A stretch of 64,000 bases of DNA, taken from Pectinophora gossypiella (taxonomy: Eukaryota; Arthropoda; Insecta; Lepidoptera; Gelechiidae). Both the position numbers and the translations under genes were made by a program. Positions 24,410 to 36,367 of the stretch are shown piece after piece. The stretch is taken from positions 12,317,438-12,381,437 of the forward strand of contig NC_065415.1 of the NCBI RefSeq assembly GCF_024362695.1. Reading direction: 5' to 3'. Position 1 is the stretch's first letter. Each line of letters starts with the position of its first letter. Under the pieces are notes generated by a model that had not been told where the DNA came from, did no database searches, and was given only the letters and a program-made list of their open reading frames with translations.

Positions 24410-25925
24410 CTAGAATTTTCTATACTTTTCACCATCCCAAGCTTTCTGTAGAAATCGACTTGTTCTGAGTTTTTATTTTTAACAAAATTCTACACACAGA
24501 TTCAAAATATTTCGCTGACGTGTTATTTTTTTACAATGAAATCTTTACCACGTGGACACCTTCAAAATTTTAAAAGTTTTCTTTCAATCCCATGTCACAA
24601 ACACGCCATTTTAAATATAAACCCCAAAGTAAATGCTAACATTTGGTCTGACTCCCCTAACACTCCAAGCACAAACACAGTAGGAATAACAAACTTTTCA
24701 AAATGGCGCCTGTACAAAAAGAACAAACACTTAAAAGGGCATTATCTTCTTATTTTTATATTAAACTTGAACTGGGAAGTCCTGTAATCGCCTTAAGCTT
24801 TTCATCTCTTGGAGACAGCTGTTACAGAGTTCCCCTCGAGAAGTTCCAAAGTTTTTCTTATTAAAAGAAGTAAATACCTAATGTTATTATTTACTCTTCT
24901 TCCTTCTAGATATATCTACTTTTGAAGTTGTTATTTTTTAAATATAAAGACTGGCAAGATATAAAGATGATGGTCTTAATTCAGTTCGTTTAAATAGTAA
25001 CTTTCAAAAAAACTTTCACTTTCACTTTGTTAAATATTCATATTCATATATGTGTCATTTATTTATTAATTTGCAATAATTAAAAAAGAAACACAGGCCT
25101 ACAGGAAGCTGTTACAAACAAGTTGTGCTTTTTGTCCCTCTTGTAGTTGCCATATTGTGTTTCTGTGTTATTATTATTCTGTGTCAATTTCAGTAAAATA
25201 TTCGTACCTACATCTGTAACAAGATACTCAGGTATTTACTTAAAATGTTCAGTTACCTAAAGTTATTAAACTATTCGGCTTTGCAAAATTCTATTGAGAA
25301 ATGAATTTCTGAAAAGCAACCCCTCGGGCGAAAGAGGGATAGGGTTGAAGTATCAAAAGTCATTGAAGGGACGATTGAACTTTACAGAGGTAAATTTCGG
25401 ACAATGCACTGCACAAAAAATTAAATATAAATAATACCGATGTATTCATGAAAAAAAAGCAGAAAACTTTCAAGTATCTGTCAAATTATTTCAAAAAAAT
25501 GGCAATACGATATAATTTAAGTATTACATATACATTCGTACATTTATATAACTTATGCATTTAATTCCTGTCGGGATAGACTAAGCCATCACAAGGCAAC
25601 TAGCAGACTCCACTCCCGGCACAGTAACAGCGACCAATAAACGGAGGGAATGCTATCAACGCAGATAAACGTCGTACGACTATTGGTCGAAGCCATTGAT
25701 AATTCGCGCTGCGTGTGGCGCGCCGGTCCTGTGCCGCGGGGGTTGATGCTAGGTTAAAAGCCTATCGCTATACATAGTACTAGCCTAACAAGTTAGAGAG
25801 TAGGTACATTATTTAAATTCGAAAAACGTACATGTTTAACTATTGTGTTGGGAAATCTCAGCTCTCTTATAGTAAAGATGATGATGAGATATGCACGCAA
25901 TTATAATCCTTTTCCTTTCCTTGTA
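24410..25925. other. No gene recognised; CpG-rich patch at 25600-25760
   Basis: The patch contains inverted CCAAT boxes (GACCAATAAACG; ACTATTGGTCG) and GGCGCGCCGG. It could be a promoter or a repeat, but no ORF follows. Confidence 0.3.
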
Positions 25926-25929
25926 CACT

Positions 25930-26644
25930 GGTGTTAATTTCTGCAGACGCTATCTAAATTAATTTTAAGTTATACCTGTCATTTTCTTATCCGCTGAAAA
26001 AGAAAGTGACGTGTAATCGACAGACATAAAATTTATGGAGCACATGTCAATTTTAAGCAGAGATCTAAAACAACCGTCTAAAAATTGTACATCGGCCATC
26101 GGCATTGGTAAATTGTAAACCGACAGACTTGAGTAGACGAACAAGCAAGTGGATTACATACCGGCGAGATGCCTATTTATTTCGCTCGGGTTATTCATTC
26201 GTTTTAAAATGAAATATTTGTCAATCATTCGTCCCTTTCCTTTTCGACGGATATGAAAATGACGGATATAACTTTAAATAAAATTAGGCGGTGTCTGCAG
26301 GAATCGGGGCCATTGGCCCCGATTTCTGCAGACACCAAAGGAAAGGGACGAATGATTCACAGCTCTTAATTTTAGGAAGAATGAGGGGATGAATGAATAA
26401 CCCGGGCGAATCAAAAGGTACGTCGCTGGTATGCAATCCGTTTGATGTGCTGTCTACTTAACTGTGTCGGGTTATTGACGGATGTAAAATTTTTAGACGG
26501 TTGGTTTAGATTTGTGCTTAAAATTGACGTGTGTTCCATAAATTTTATGCTTGTCGATTACCCGTCCCTCTCCTTTTCGGCGGATAAGAAAATGACAGAT
26601 ATAACTTAAAATAAAATTAGATGGTATTTACAGGAATTAGCACC
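25930..26644. mobile_element. Fold-back element, 715 bp, ACT duplication
   Basis: Long palindrome centred near 26314 with a perfect inner hairpin (GGTGTCTGCAG...CTGCAGACACC). The outer ends also begin GGTG...CACC, flanked by ACT on both sides. Each arm carries the motif TGACRGATATAACTT twice, so it looks like two copies of a smaller element fused head-to-head. No coding capacity seen. Confidence 0.88.
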
Positions 26645-27089
26645 ACTATCTAACTAAATACATGATCTGACGTATTTGAAGTAAGCTTTCATTTTTTAAA
26701 TTTTTGATTAGCAAACTCACTTTCATTAAATATAAATTGGTACGTTGTACCATTATAATAAGTCAAGTGAAAATCTCAGCACAAAAATGAAGCCCAAATA
26801 AAAGGCTTCATTTCAAAAGTTACATTTACAAAGAAACATTACATTCCATTCATTCGTAGAATAAAAGCAATCACATTTCATAAGCTACACGATATTGAAT
26901 TGCAAGGTTTTTTCATAAAGTCAAATAGAACATTCATTGTACTTTAAGTTCATTTTGACGTGAACAAGAATTTCATAGAAAGTCACAGTGAAAAAACTGA
27001 AATATTTTTGAATACTTATATTTAGTACTAACTCGTTATATTATAATTTCTCGAATAAATAAGTATTCCAAAACTCACATCACTAATTT

Positions 27090-27240
27090 AAAACCTACGC
27101 ACTCGTCATTCTCCATTATTGTTTATCAAAGGCCAATTCTTTCACTTCCTTATAAGACACGACGTTCGCATTTTTAATCTATTCCGTGTAAGCTCTTCAT
27201 GGTGTTTCTCTTCCTCTTTTTCTTTGCTAATTTATTCGTA
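27090..27240 (-). mobile_element. LINE C-terminal fragment, G2 family
   Basis: Shares ATCAAAGGCCAATTC, ATAAGACACGACGTT and GTAAGCTCTTC with the insert at 46523-46670. Confidence 0.7.
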
Positions 27241-29130
27241 GTTTCTTTGTAGCTTCCCTTCTGTGACGTAGTAAGGAAAAGGAAGCAAATATTGAGAGTT
27301 GTTGAGGACAGAAGAGGCAACATAATAAGACACGACGAATTTATTAATAACATCATTCCAAAACTAAGTAGCTATATAAATTGCGGACGATTTGCAGAAA
27401 TATATTATATTGCAACAAATATTACATACAGTATGTTATCTATTACATGTTCTAGTTACAATTCAAAACACTATTTGAAAAGTGAGTTTTCAATAATCAA
27501 ATATAAATAAGTACAAAATTCCAAGTAACCCCAGATAAACGGATCGAGCTCGTTTTCACTTCCAACTATCCATACACCATGTGAACCCTTTTACAATAAT
27601 CGAATATAGCTTTCATCTTGGCGCATTCAAAATGGACGTTTTGTATAATGATATTACCCTTTTCTTCCAAGAAATACTTTCGTATCGACGTATTCATACG
27701 TGTTCAGACATGTACTTGCTGGTAGCCATTATTTTGACTAAAAAGGGTTGACGCACGCAAATGATGTTACACGCTGGCTGGTGTGTAGAGGATGGATAGT
27801 ACAGAAAGAATACGTCGACTTTGAGTTGACCACGTTATTCCAATTTAGAGGCACACTTTACATAGGTACGTTGCCGTTGAGCGATCTTAGAAGAAGAAGG
27901 TACTTAAAAAAGTATTTTCATTTTATAAATAAAAATGTAAAAAAATATAATTTTGTTGGGTGTTGCCAACAAGGGTTAGTTTAACTAAATGACATAAGTA
28001 TTAGAAACAAAATAAAATAGGTATTTATAAACAAATTAATGATTCAAAAAAGACATCTTGAGAATAAATAACACATAGATAATGTAGACACGACAGAAAA
28101 GTTTTAAAATATTATCAGTTTCTGTAAAACATAATCATAGTGTACCATAAGGCAGCCATTTCTGGTACAATGCAGTCAAAGTTACGTTACGTAATGTATT
28201 GATCGAATAAGGTGACCACCCTTTAAAAAACTATTTAAAATTTATCCTCAAGCTATACATAAGCATAACTATTCTTACTGCCCCAAGCCTCGTTTCTGGG
28301 GCCTGTATTATTATACCTAATATCTATCGCCAATTTTTTCAACCCAACTCCATTTGCAGATTATTTTGTAGCAAAAAAGGCCATTCCTATAACGTATATG
28401 TCGACAAATTGTCCTGTATAATTCATGGAGGTCGCCCAGGTGATCAAAGGCGGTAGTTTCGTAAAAATATGTACATACATTGCCTATAACCTTTTTCGAT
28501 TTAAGTGAATTATATTAGGGGTGGTTTTCATTATTGTGAAAGGTTCGTATTATAGGTGGCGATTATTTCCACTAAGCAATTGTCTTTTCAATATTTTAAG
28601 CTTTAGGTACTTATTACGTTATGTACCTATCTACCTACTGCTGAATAAAAAGAAATATATCACTTTTTGTGTGCCGTGATGCAAGCGGTAGATACTTGTT
28701 TGAACTATTCTAAAGAAAAACTTACGGAAAATTACAGTGATACATTTTAGTATCAATAAACAGTTGCACAAGAAAATTCATTTCCTTTCTTAACAAATAT
28801 CTTGGGAACTACAAAATAAAAGTTTTATCTGGACCGAGCGAACTATCAAAGGAGTCGGCAAAAAAAGCCGACCGAGAAGCCTTAACGTACGGTGCGCAAC
28901 AAAAATTTAATTTTGCTACAAAACTTTGTATGGGCTCTCTTAAATTACTGACATGGCACTGGGGAAGTTTTCTTATTAGAGATCTCTTTTATTTGAAATT
29001 CAGTACAGGATTCCCTACTCCAATACGAAGCTGAAATAACTGTTAGTTGATAAAATAGGGCTCTTGTTAAATTCAATTTTTAAATAACTTTAGGGTTCCT
29101 TTAAAAAATGTATTATATAATTTATAAATT
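27240..29130. other. No gene recognised
   Basis: AT-rich, low coding potential. 28850-28920 (GCCGACCGAGAAGCC) resembles a dispersed repeat end. Confidence 0.35.
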
Positions 29131-29134
29131 TAGC

Positions 29135-29335
29135 GATGAAGGAAAATCGAGAGGAAACCCACGTTTCCGATAAATGCGTTTCGGAGCTATGTGACCTAAC
29201 CTGTATTGCTCTGGCTTTCCCTTCATGGGTTGGAAAGTCAGACAAGCAGAAACGGACCTGTCACGTTCGGTAAACATTCGTTGTTTACCTGTGATAAACT
29301 GGTTAACGCTGGAAAGATGATGATGATTATTGTTA
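29135..29335 (+). mobile_element. D-family SINE fragment
   Basis: GAGGAAACCCACG, CCTAACCTGTATTGCTCTGG, GGACCTGTCACG, ending GATGATGATGAT. Confidence 0.75.
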
Positions 29336-29539
29336 GGATGAAACGTAGATCAAAACCACGTTGTTTTCCAACATGATGAATGTCATCATACGGTACACCA
29401 CACCATGTCTACCTTAGGACTTCGTATTAACAGGAGGTTCAAATTTTCGTCTGATTATTGTGACTCTCCTTTCTCCACAAGTAATTATCGGCGTATGTTA
29501 ACGTATGTATGATCCAAAGATGAATTTGTTTCCGCATTC

Positions 29540-29788
29540 ATGTGTGGATCATAAATGATTATCACGTGCTCAGTGGTGAAGGGAAACATCGTGAGGAAAC
29601 CCACATTAATTCCGAGAAATACACTTTCGGAGGTAAGTGACCTAAGCTGTATTGGGCTGGTTTTCCCTTCGTAGGTTGGAAGTTCAGACAGGCAGTCGCT
29701 TCTGTAAAAAACCGGATCTGTCAAATCTTCAGGTTAGGTAAGCGGACCCTGTGAAAAACAGGATAATGCTAGGGAGATGATGATGTTA
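29540..29788 (+). mobile_element. D-family SINE, long copy
   Basis: GGGAAACATCGTGAGGAAAC, GTATTGGGCTGGTTTTCCC, CAGACAGGCAGTCGCTTCTG, AGCGGACCCTGTGAAAAAC, GGGAGATGATGATG. Two copies lie only about 200 bp apart. Confidence 0.85.
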
Positions 29789-29789
29789 A

Positions 29790-30885
29790 CAGGCTCTTAC
29801 AGTTTCCTCTTCACCACAGTAAAGTTGTAAGAGGACCAATAAAATAGATAGTAAGTAAAAGCCAGTTCGATATCACGGGAACCTAATATCACTGAATTAT
29901 GGGTTTTGTTGGACAACATTTTGTTGGGTACCACAAATTGGATGTCTTGCTTTTATGGTTGGGGAGAAAAACATGTTTTAGGGTTCCGAACGTCGAAAAG
30001 AAAAGGGAAGCTTTGTAGAGGTATATTAATGGGATGTAGGTATGTATGACTCGTTTGCCTAGCCTACATTGTAATATAGATTTATCTTGTAACTTCGAAC
30101 ACTAAATAAACGTAGCCATTCCATATTGACGAAAAGATACATTTGTATGCTTGAATGATGACAAAAATATCCCGTGTTGCTTAAATCATCCCGGCCATGC
30201 AAAGAGCAGGCCTTCGGAAAGGAGCGGTCATGTCATAAAAGTAGAGATCACTCAAATTCAAAAATATCTTTATTCATTAGGTAATCCGCCTAAAACCACT
30301 ACTGCACTGACGAAGTTTTCCGCTATGAACTAACTGTCTTGACATAATCAGTCTTTGAATACCACTACTAAAAGCGCCTGTCGTCTTCTGAAGACTTTTT
30401 GATCGGCCAATACCTGTAAAAGTAATAGGCCCGTAATTATGAAACTATTTTTCGTTCAAAAATTGTACCGCACGAAAATACCTCCCAGTAAAATCCTTGC
30501 AGGTACTAAGCATCTAAATCTCTGAAGTCCGACAGTACTGCGAAAGCTAAAGATAGATTTCAATACAATTTTCCACTAGCTTCCCGGAACTCTTGAACTT
30601 TGGAAATAGATCGTTAACGGTCGATAGAGTTTTGAAAGACGATGGGAAGAACTTTCTTGCGGATAATAAATGCTGATCCCCATGGGAAGTTCCACTGTGG
30701 ACGGTAAAAGATGGGAAAACTTGGATTCCTAACAGGTTATTTTGTCAACAAGAGTAATAAAATTGCGTATTACCATGTTTTGTGAATTGAAAAACATTTT
30801 AGTGTCTGGTTTTTCATCTGATTGGCAAATGCAGATAGAATAGAAAACACGGACATCCGAGAGAACTATAACTTTACCGATTAAT
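29790..30885. other. No gene recognised
   Basis: Only the M-family scrap at 30256. 30470-30720 is less AT-rich and unmatched in the window. Confidence 0.35.
30256..30335 (-). mobile_element. M-family retroelement end, diverged
   Basis: CAAATTCAAAAATATCTTTATTCATTAG-type start (first 20 bases match the 46-kb copy) and CCGCCTAAAACCACTACTGC. Confidence 0.5.
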
Positions 30886-31145
30886 TATCATCATCATCAT
30901 GTCGTCCAAACCGCATCTAGCGACGGCGACTCCTAAATATCTATCTCGGGTCGTTGTTGTGGTGGGCTTTGATGTGGCTGGCGAAACCGAACTTCGACTT
31001 GAAGGTCCGGTGACATGGCACACAGTAAAGTTGGCCTGACGAATTGAGTATGCAGTTATAGGTGGGTTTCGGTCGAGTCTGCCGTATTTCTCGCTTTGCG
31101 TCGAGATCCCATACCCACCCCATACATAAACACCCATACATAAAT
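30886..31145 (-). pseudogene. LINE ORF2 C-terminus with C2H2 finger, (TGA)n tail
   Basis: 5'-truncated non-LTR retrotransposon on the minus strand. The open frame ends with a zinc-finger-like motif, LYCVPCHRTFKSKFGFASH then IKAHH (Cys-x2-Cys-x12-His-x3-His), shortly before the stop, and the element ends in a (TGA)n run at 30886-30900. A terminal CCHC/C2H2 finger after the reverse transcriptase is common in insect LINEs. The reverse transcriptase itself is missing. Confidence 0.7.
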
Positions 31146-31227
31146 ATGTGACAACTCTATTGTTCAACACATAACATATTACATAGCAGGTATAAATTTG
31201 CTTTTATTAAAGTTGCATGCTTTTTTT

Positions 31228-31560
31228 GACGTGACTTATTGTATCATCGCATGATTCGCATGATTTGTCGCAAATGGCATTAACTACTTGGCTGGACAAA
31301 TGGGGATTGATGAGGGCTCTCATTGGGTACAAAATTTAAGACAACACGCCTGAGGGTGCGAACCAAAGAAAGCTCAGGGCATTGTCTGAAAGGATAATAC
31401 GTGAAAGAATTAAACGACCCTAGTGGGTCTATAGCGATAAGCGCTGAATGAGGGAAATCGTCGACCACTGCTGGGTCAGTATTCTGGCGCGGATACTTTT
31501 CAGTATCGTCCTTAAGCGGGATGTAATCGGAAGCCGCAACTACCAGGGGATTTGGGTGAT
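31228..31560 (-). mobile_element. C-family LINE 3' end, minus strand
   Basis: Starts with a T run plus GACGTGACTTATTG (complement of the AATAAGTCACGTC end) and extends through GATAAGCGCTGAATGAGGGA to ACTTTTCAGTATCGTCC. It lies directly next to the C2H2-finger LINE end. Confidence 0.85.
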
Positions 31561-31564
31561 TCAA

Positions 31565-32268
31565 AGAAAGATGCATGCGTAGGTGTATAAAAGTTTAAAA
31601 TAAAGCTTAATTTTTATTTGTGCTTGAAAACATTTATTTTTAACTTGTATTTTATAAAAAAATCTTTATATACTTTTTAAATTATACTGCGCTAGCTGTT
31701 TTATTTTATTTTTTTGTACCGTAGGTGTAGGTGTCGTCTTTTATCTCTCTATCTCACACTGAATATTTATAGAAATACAAAGCCCATTAACTATAATTTC
31801 TATTTAGTAATAAATACGACCTTATCAAACAGTAATATTTGCCAAAATAGCAAAAACGAACTGAGGCAGTTTAAGTAAAGAATTGACAATTATTAAAAAA
31901 AAACAAAAGATAACCAAACGTACTTTGTTTTATATCATAAAGTGTGAATGCAAAAATATTCCCTGAAAGCACTTTGATTTATACTTTCGCGACTATTTTC
32001 CGTACGACGTCACAGGAACACTTTACTCTAAGGGAAACAACGAAAAATCTTCTATTTCCACGAAAAGACGTTACTTCATATTTCCCGCATAATAAATCTT
32101 AAGGGGAGACACATCTGTCAAAAGTGTAAAATATGTATTTCTTGTAGCCCGTCCTTTCTTCAAAAGTGAATAAGATGCATTCGCTACTGGGGAGGAATCT
32201 TAAATTCGTGTTTTGAATTTTTATGACACCTGAATTTGGCAACAAACTGATTTTATTTCAGGTACTTA
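31565..32268. other. No gene recognised
   Basis: AT-rich flank of the mariner. Confidence 0.4.
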
Positions 32269-33562
32269 CGAGGGGAGGTCAAAAAGTTCGCGGAATGAGG
32301 GGGAAGGGGGTCGAAATTAAACACGAAACTATTTTTCCTTTTCAATATATTCTCCCTTAACCTTAACACATTTTCCGGATCTATCAAATAATTTGTTTAT
32401 TCCATCATAAAAAAAAGATTTCTCTTTGCTGTCAAAATAGGCCGAAATTGCAGACTTGACTTCTTCATCATCGCCAAATTTTCGTCCACGCAGTTCCTTT
32501 TTCATTTTTGGGAACAAATAATAATCGCTGGGGGCCAAGTCTGGAATGTAAGGCGGGTGGTTTAATTTTTCGAACCCGCATCGGTGAATGGCAGCCGTCG
32601 CAACATGGCACGTGTGGACGGGTGCGTTGTCGTGCAAAAGGAGCACACCTCTTGACAGCTTTCCTCTTCTTTTTTCCTTGATAGCCTCTTTCAATCTATC
32701 CAGTAAAGAAGCGTAGTAATGTCCCGTTATAGTCACACCACGATCTTTATAATCAATCAGCAAAATACCTTCTGTATCCCAAAAAATAGTGGCCATGATC
32801 TTTCCGGCCGATTGTGACACCTTAAACTTCTTTGGAGGAGGTGTGCCTTTTTTATGCCACTGCATCGACTCTGCATTGACTCAGGTTCATAGTGGTGAAC
32901 CCAGGTTTCATCTCCAGTAACAATCCGGGCCATAACTTCTTCCTTATTCTCTCCACAGAGCTCTAAAAACTGGCGAGAACACTCGACACGCTCGCTTTTT
33001 TGAAGTGGCGTGAGCATTCTTGGAACCCATCTTGCGCTGACCTTAGTCATCCCAAGATGTTGATGTAGGATATTTAAAATACTTATTTCGGATACACCGA
33101 CCATTGCTGCAAGCTGCTTCTTCTTCAAGCGGGTATCTTCTAATACAAGTTTCTCTACTTTTTCGATGATTTCCGCTGTGGTGGCCTCAATGGGCCGTCC
33201 GGAGCGGGGGTCATCTTCAATCGACTCTCTTCCTTGCTTGAAAAGACTATGCCACTTGTAAACCATGGTTTTACCAGGGGTAGAGTCCGCGTAAACTGCT
33301 AACAGCTCTTGAAAAATCGTCTGAGCGGATTTTCCTTGCTTGGTGAGGAACTTAATGACGGCGCGGTGTTCAATTTTCTCCATATTCGCTGAGTTCTTCC
33401 CGATTCACTTGTTTGCTGGTCGATAGTTCAAACGTTAATGACCCGATTTGCTTCAAACTTGGTACATATACTGTTAATGAGGTGTGCAACTAGCGGCTAC
33501 CTGTACGAGCAAACCAACCCCCTCCAACCCCTCCATTCCGCGAACTTTTTGACCTCCCCTCG
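32269..33562 (-). mobile_element. mariner (Tc1/mariner) DNA transposon, near full length
   Basis: A 1294-bp element bounded by inverted repeats starting CGAGGGGAGGTCAAAAAGTT at both ends and by the TA target duplication typical of mariners (32267-32268 and 33563-33564). It carries one transposase reading frame on the minus strand, broken by a frameshift. The terminal repeats still match well by eye over about 28 bp, which suggests a fairly recent insertion. Confidence 0.93.
32329..33383 (-). pseudogene. mariner transposase, single frameshift
   Basis: Cut-and-paste transposase of the D,D34D mariner class. The N-terminal part (33383 to about 32870, minus strand) carries the helix-turn-helix DNA-binding region, including VYKWHSLFKQGRESIEDD and SGRP, and the first catalytic Asp in TGDETWVHHYEPE. 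The C-terminal part (about 32865 to 32329) is in another frame and carries the second Asp in HDNAPVH and the third in PDLAPSDYYLFP, with exactly 34 residues between them. The break lies around 32867-32885, just after HHYEPES, where one base appears to be missing. No other stop is seen, so the element is nearly intact but should not make active transposase. Its TIRs may still be mobilised in trans. Confidence 0.92.
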
Positions 33563-33910
33563 TACCTATAGTGGTTATTTTACAATGGCAATGAAAAAAA
33601 ATTACACAATATTTCTGGGCACATTAATGTTGTCGTTGAATAATTGAATTCTTATATGGATTATTCGAGTCTAGATTTATCGTAGTAAACAATACGTAGG
33701 AAGAATAATGGCAGTCACTTCAGTAGGCACCATTTCAACGAACGCACACAAACGTAATTTTGTTTCAGTTTCATAGCTCTTAAACTAGTGCCGTCCTTCA
33801 CTTACAACATGTGTAAGAAAGAAAAACTAGTTTAATTCTGTTATATAAAGTTAAAATTTTGTTTGTAGCTACCCGAATTGGCACCAGTGTATTGTGTATG
33901 CTATCTATAT

Positions 33911-34230
33911 TCTTCTTCTATCGTGTGGATTGTGAGGTGAATTACCAACCCCATCAACCCTGGTGTCAGGGTTATTACTGAGCCGCCATAGGCCCCTGAC
34001 ATGACTCATGTAACGACTACGTACTTACATCAGTAAGTAATAACCGGGACCAACGGCTTAACGTGCCTTCCGAAGCATGGATCTTTTTTGACAACCAGGT
34101 GATCAGCCTGTAATGTCCTAACCGAACTAGGGATCACAAAGTGATTTTTGTGATTTGTCCCCACCGCAATTCGAACCCGGAACATCCGGATCGTGAGCAC
34201 AACGCTCAACCACTGGACCACGGAGGCCGT
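33911..34230 (-). mobile_element. A-family SINE, full length
   Basis: All modules on the minus strand. Flanks share a TATCTWTATT-like 10-bp sequence (one mismatch), a probable target duplication. Confidence 0.9.
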
Positions 34231-34519
34231 TATCTTTATTAATAATAAAAAAAATTGAAGTCGTATCGTAGAGGATACTTATAAGAAATTAACACGACAA
34301 GATTCTTTCAATCACCGAGCTGAAGCGAAGCATGCGGTCGAAATCGACTTTTTTTTGCACGAGAATTAAAACTGCAACGTACGGCACGTGTCAATAATTA
34401 ATTAACACATACTTGTATATCTTTGGGCTAGATTATTTTATTTTATTCAACATACATAAACAACGTAGAACGCAGAGTGAAAGAAGCAAAGGGGTGTGTC
34501 AGATCATAGTAAGTGGAAT

Positions 34520-34957
34520 TCCGTATTCTCTGCTTACCCCAACGCGAAATAGGCCTGATTTTTCCGAATACATCCCGCTTAGGGACGGTACTGAAAAGTA
34601 TCGGCGTCCGAAGGACGTAATATACGATCCCGACGACCCGATTACTCTAGCCATAGAGGCGGCCAATCAGCTCGCGACACCAAACACTTCAGGACCCCGA
34701 TACCGACCCCGCCGGCGTGGTCGACGATTTCCCTCAATCAGCGCTTATCGCTATCGACCAGAGGGGTCGATTAATTCTTTCAAATATTTTTCCTCGCAGA
34801 CGACGCCCTGAGCCGAGGTTCGCGGCCAACTGGGCACCCTCAGGCCTGTTGTCTTAAACGTTGTACCGGGTGAGAGCCTTCAGCGCACCCCATTTGTCCG
34901 GCCAAGTAGTCAATGCCATCTGCGGCAAATCTACAATAAGTCACGTCAAAAAAAAGC
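34520..34957 (+). mobile_element. C-family LINE 3' end, longest copy, open frame
   Basis: Contains an open frame (34413-34811) that includes EYIPLRDGTEKYRR and DDPITLAIEAANQLATPNTS, then basic RRRGRR. This is probably the end of the element's ORF, but I do not recognise a domain. Ends AATAAGTCACGTC plus poly(A). Confidence 0.85.
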
Positions 34958-35346
34958 CTGATTTTATGTATCTCAATTATATACGTAGATATAAGCTGAA
35001 ATACAAATGACCAATGAGCCATCCTGTAGCTATTCCATAATTTTCCGACCCATAATAATAATAGGTGTTATAGTAGTAATTGGTGTATTATTAGACGCTA
35101 TCTACATAATTTTTTTTTTTTAAATAATAACTGTATACTTAGAAAGAATAATTACAATAATATTTATCAGTTATTGGCATCGTAACGAATACTCAGGGGC
35201 ATGATTTTGAGTTGATATCAAGTGAAATTTTCCGTCGCAAAAGTATGGAATTGAAAATAATTTCAAAAAACTAAAATTTTCATGAATTTCCCGACAGAAA
35301 ATTCCACTACGGTGTACCGCTACGGTGTCACTAACACCCATACGTA

Positions 35347-35485
35347 CAGTCATGAGCAATATAATGTACCCACTTTAGGACTCTGTCGCACTAACATATT
35401 TGACACTTAGTGAGTACAGTTCAATTTGTCAAAAAAGTTAATGTGACATGGTACCAAAGTGTATACATATTAATGCTCGTGACCG
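35347..35485 (+). mobile_element. I-family MITE, 139 bp
   Basis: TIR-like ends CAGTCATGAGCA and TGCTCGTGACCG; flanked by TA. Inside the linker of the H element. Confidence 0.85.
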
Positions 35486-35631
35486 TACTTGTACGACTAC
35501 CTGTACATACTTGTACGGGGTGCAGTAAGTGATATCATAACGAACACTGAGGGGGATGATTTGGTTTATGATTCATTATTCTTATGATTTTTGTAATAAT
35601 TCTTATTAATTGAAAATAATTTCAAGAATAA

Positions 35632-35969
35632 CAGCCTCCGTGGTCTATTGGTTAGAGCGTTAGGCTCACGATCTGGAGGTCCAGGTTCGATTCCCGATGG
35701 GGACATTGTCGAAATCACTTTGTGAGACTGTCCTTTGTTTGGTAAGGACTATTCAGGCTTGAATCACCTCATTGTCCGAAAAAGTAAGATGATTCCGTGC
35801 TTCGGAGGGCACGTTAAGCCGTTGGTCCCGGCTATTAGCCGTAAAAACACCTCCACCAACCCGCATTAGAGCAGCGTGATGGAGTATGCTCCATACCCCC
35901 TCCGGTTGATTGAGGGGAGGCCTGTGCCCAGCAGTGGGACGTACATAGGCTGTTTATGTATGTTTATGT
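35632..35969 (+). mobile_element. Full-length tRNA-derived SINE, B family, with target duplication
   Basis: The head GCCTCCGTGGTCTATTGG...GGTTCGATTCCC carries A- and B-box sequences of a pol III promoter. It is followed by the shared core CGTGCTTCGGAGGGCACG and the B tail. Flanked by a 14-bp duplication with one mismatch (AATTTCAAGAATAA / AATTTGAAGAATAA). It lies inside a MITE (35168-36088). Confidence 0.93.
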
Positions 35970-36367
35970 AATTTGAAGAATAAAAAAATAATCATACATT
36001 TTGCGACGGAAAAATCCACATGATATTAACTTAGAATCATGGTCTGAACATTTTCTTCAGTATTCGGTACGATGTCAGTAACGCCCTGTAGGCATGAAAG
36101 AGATGTAATTGTTTCCTGGAACAGATGATTTTGGAATTTTCATGTATTTGAATTTGCGTGCTCCACCGTGGATCGTGGTCAAACGCACACAAATCTTTTA
36201 ATAAAAAAGGTACCAAGGGTAAACTGAGGGTAATCACTTGAAATCTTTCAATAGTAACCAGACTTTACCTAGCAGTATTATGATTTGTGCCATTCAGGCA
36301 TTAAAAAGCCCTCATCGTATGAACCTTAGGAAACTTTCAAAGAGAAAATTTTAATCGAAAAAATTCT

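Larger units (their letters stand above)
35168..36088 (+). mobile_element. H-family composite MITE carrying two other elements
   Basis: Same two-palindrome plan as 44078-44543. An I-family MITE (35347-35485) occupies the linker, and a B-family SINE (35632-35969) splits the second palindrome. Right end ACGCCCTG followed by TA; the left flank is less clear. Confidence 0.88.

Noticed and set aside
30874..31170. 98-codon ORF overlapping the C2H2 frame
   Set aside because: Shadow frame of the LINE C-terminus plus the (TGA)n tail (poly-Met/Asp-like end).
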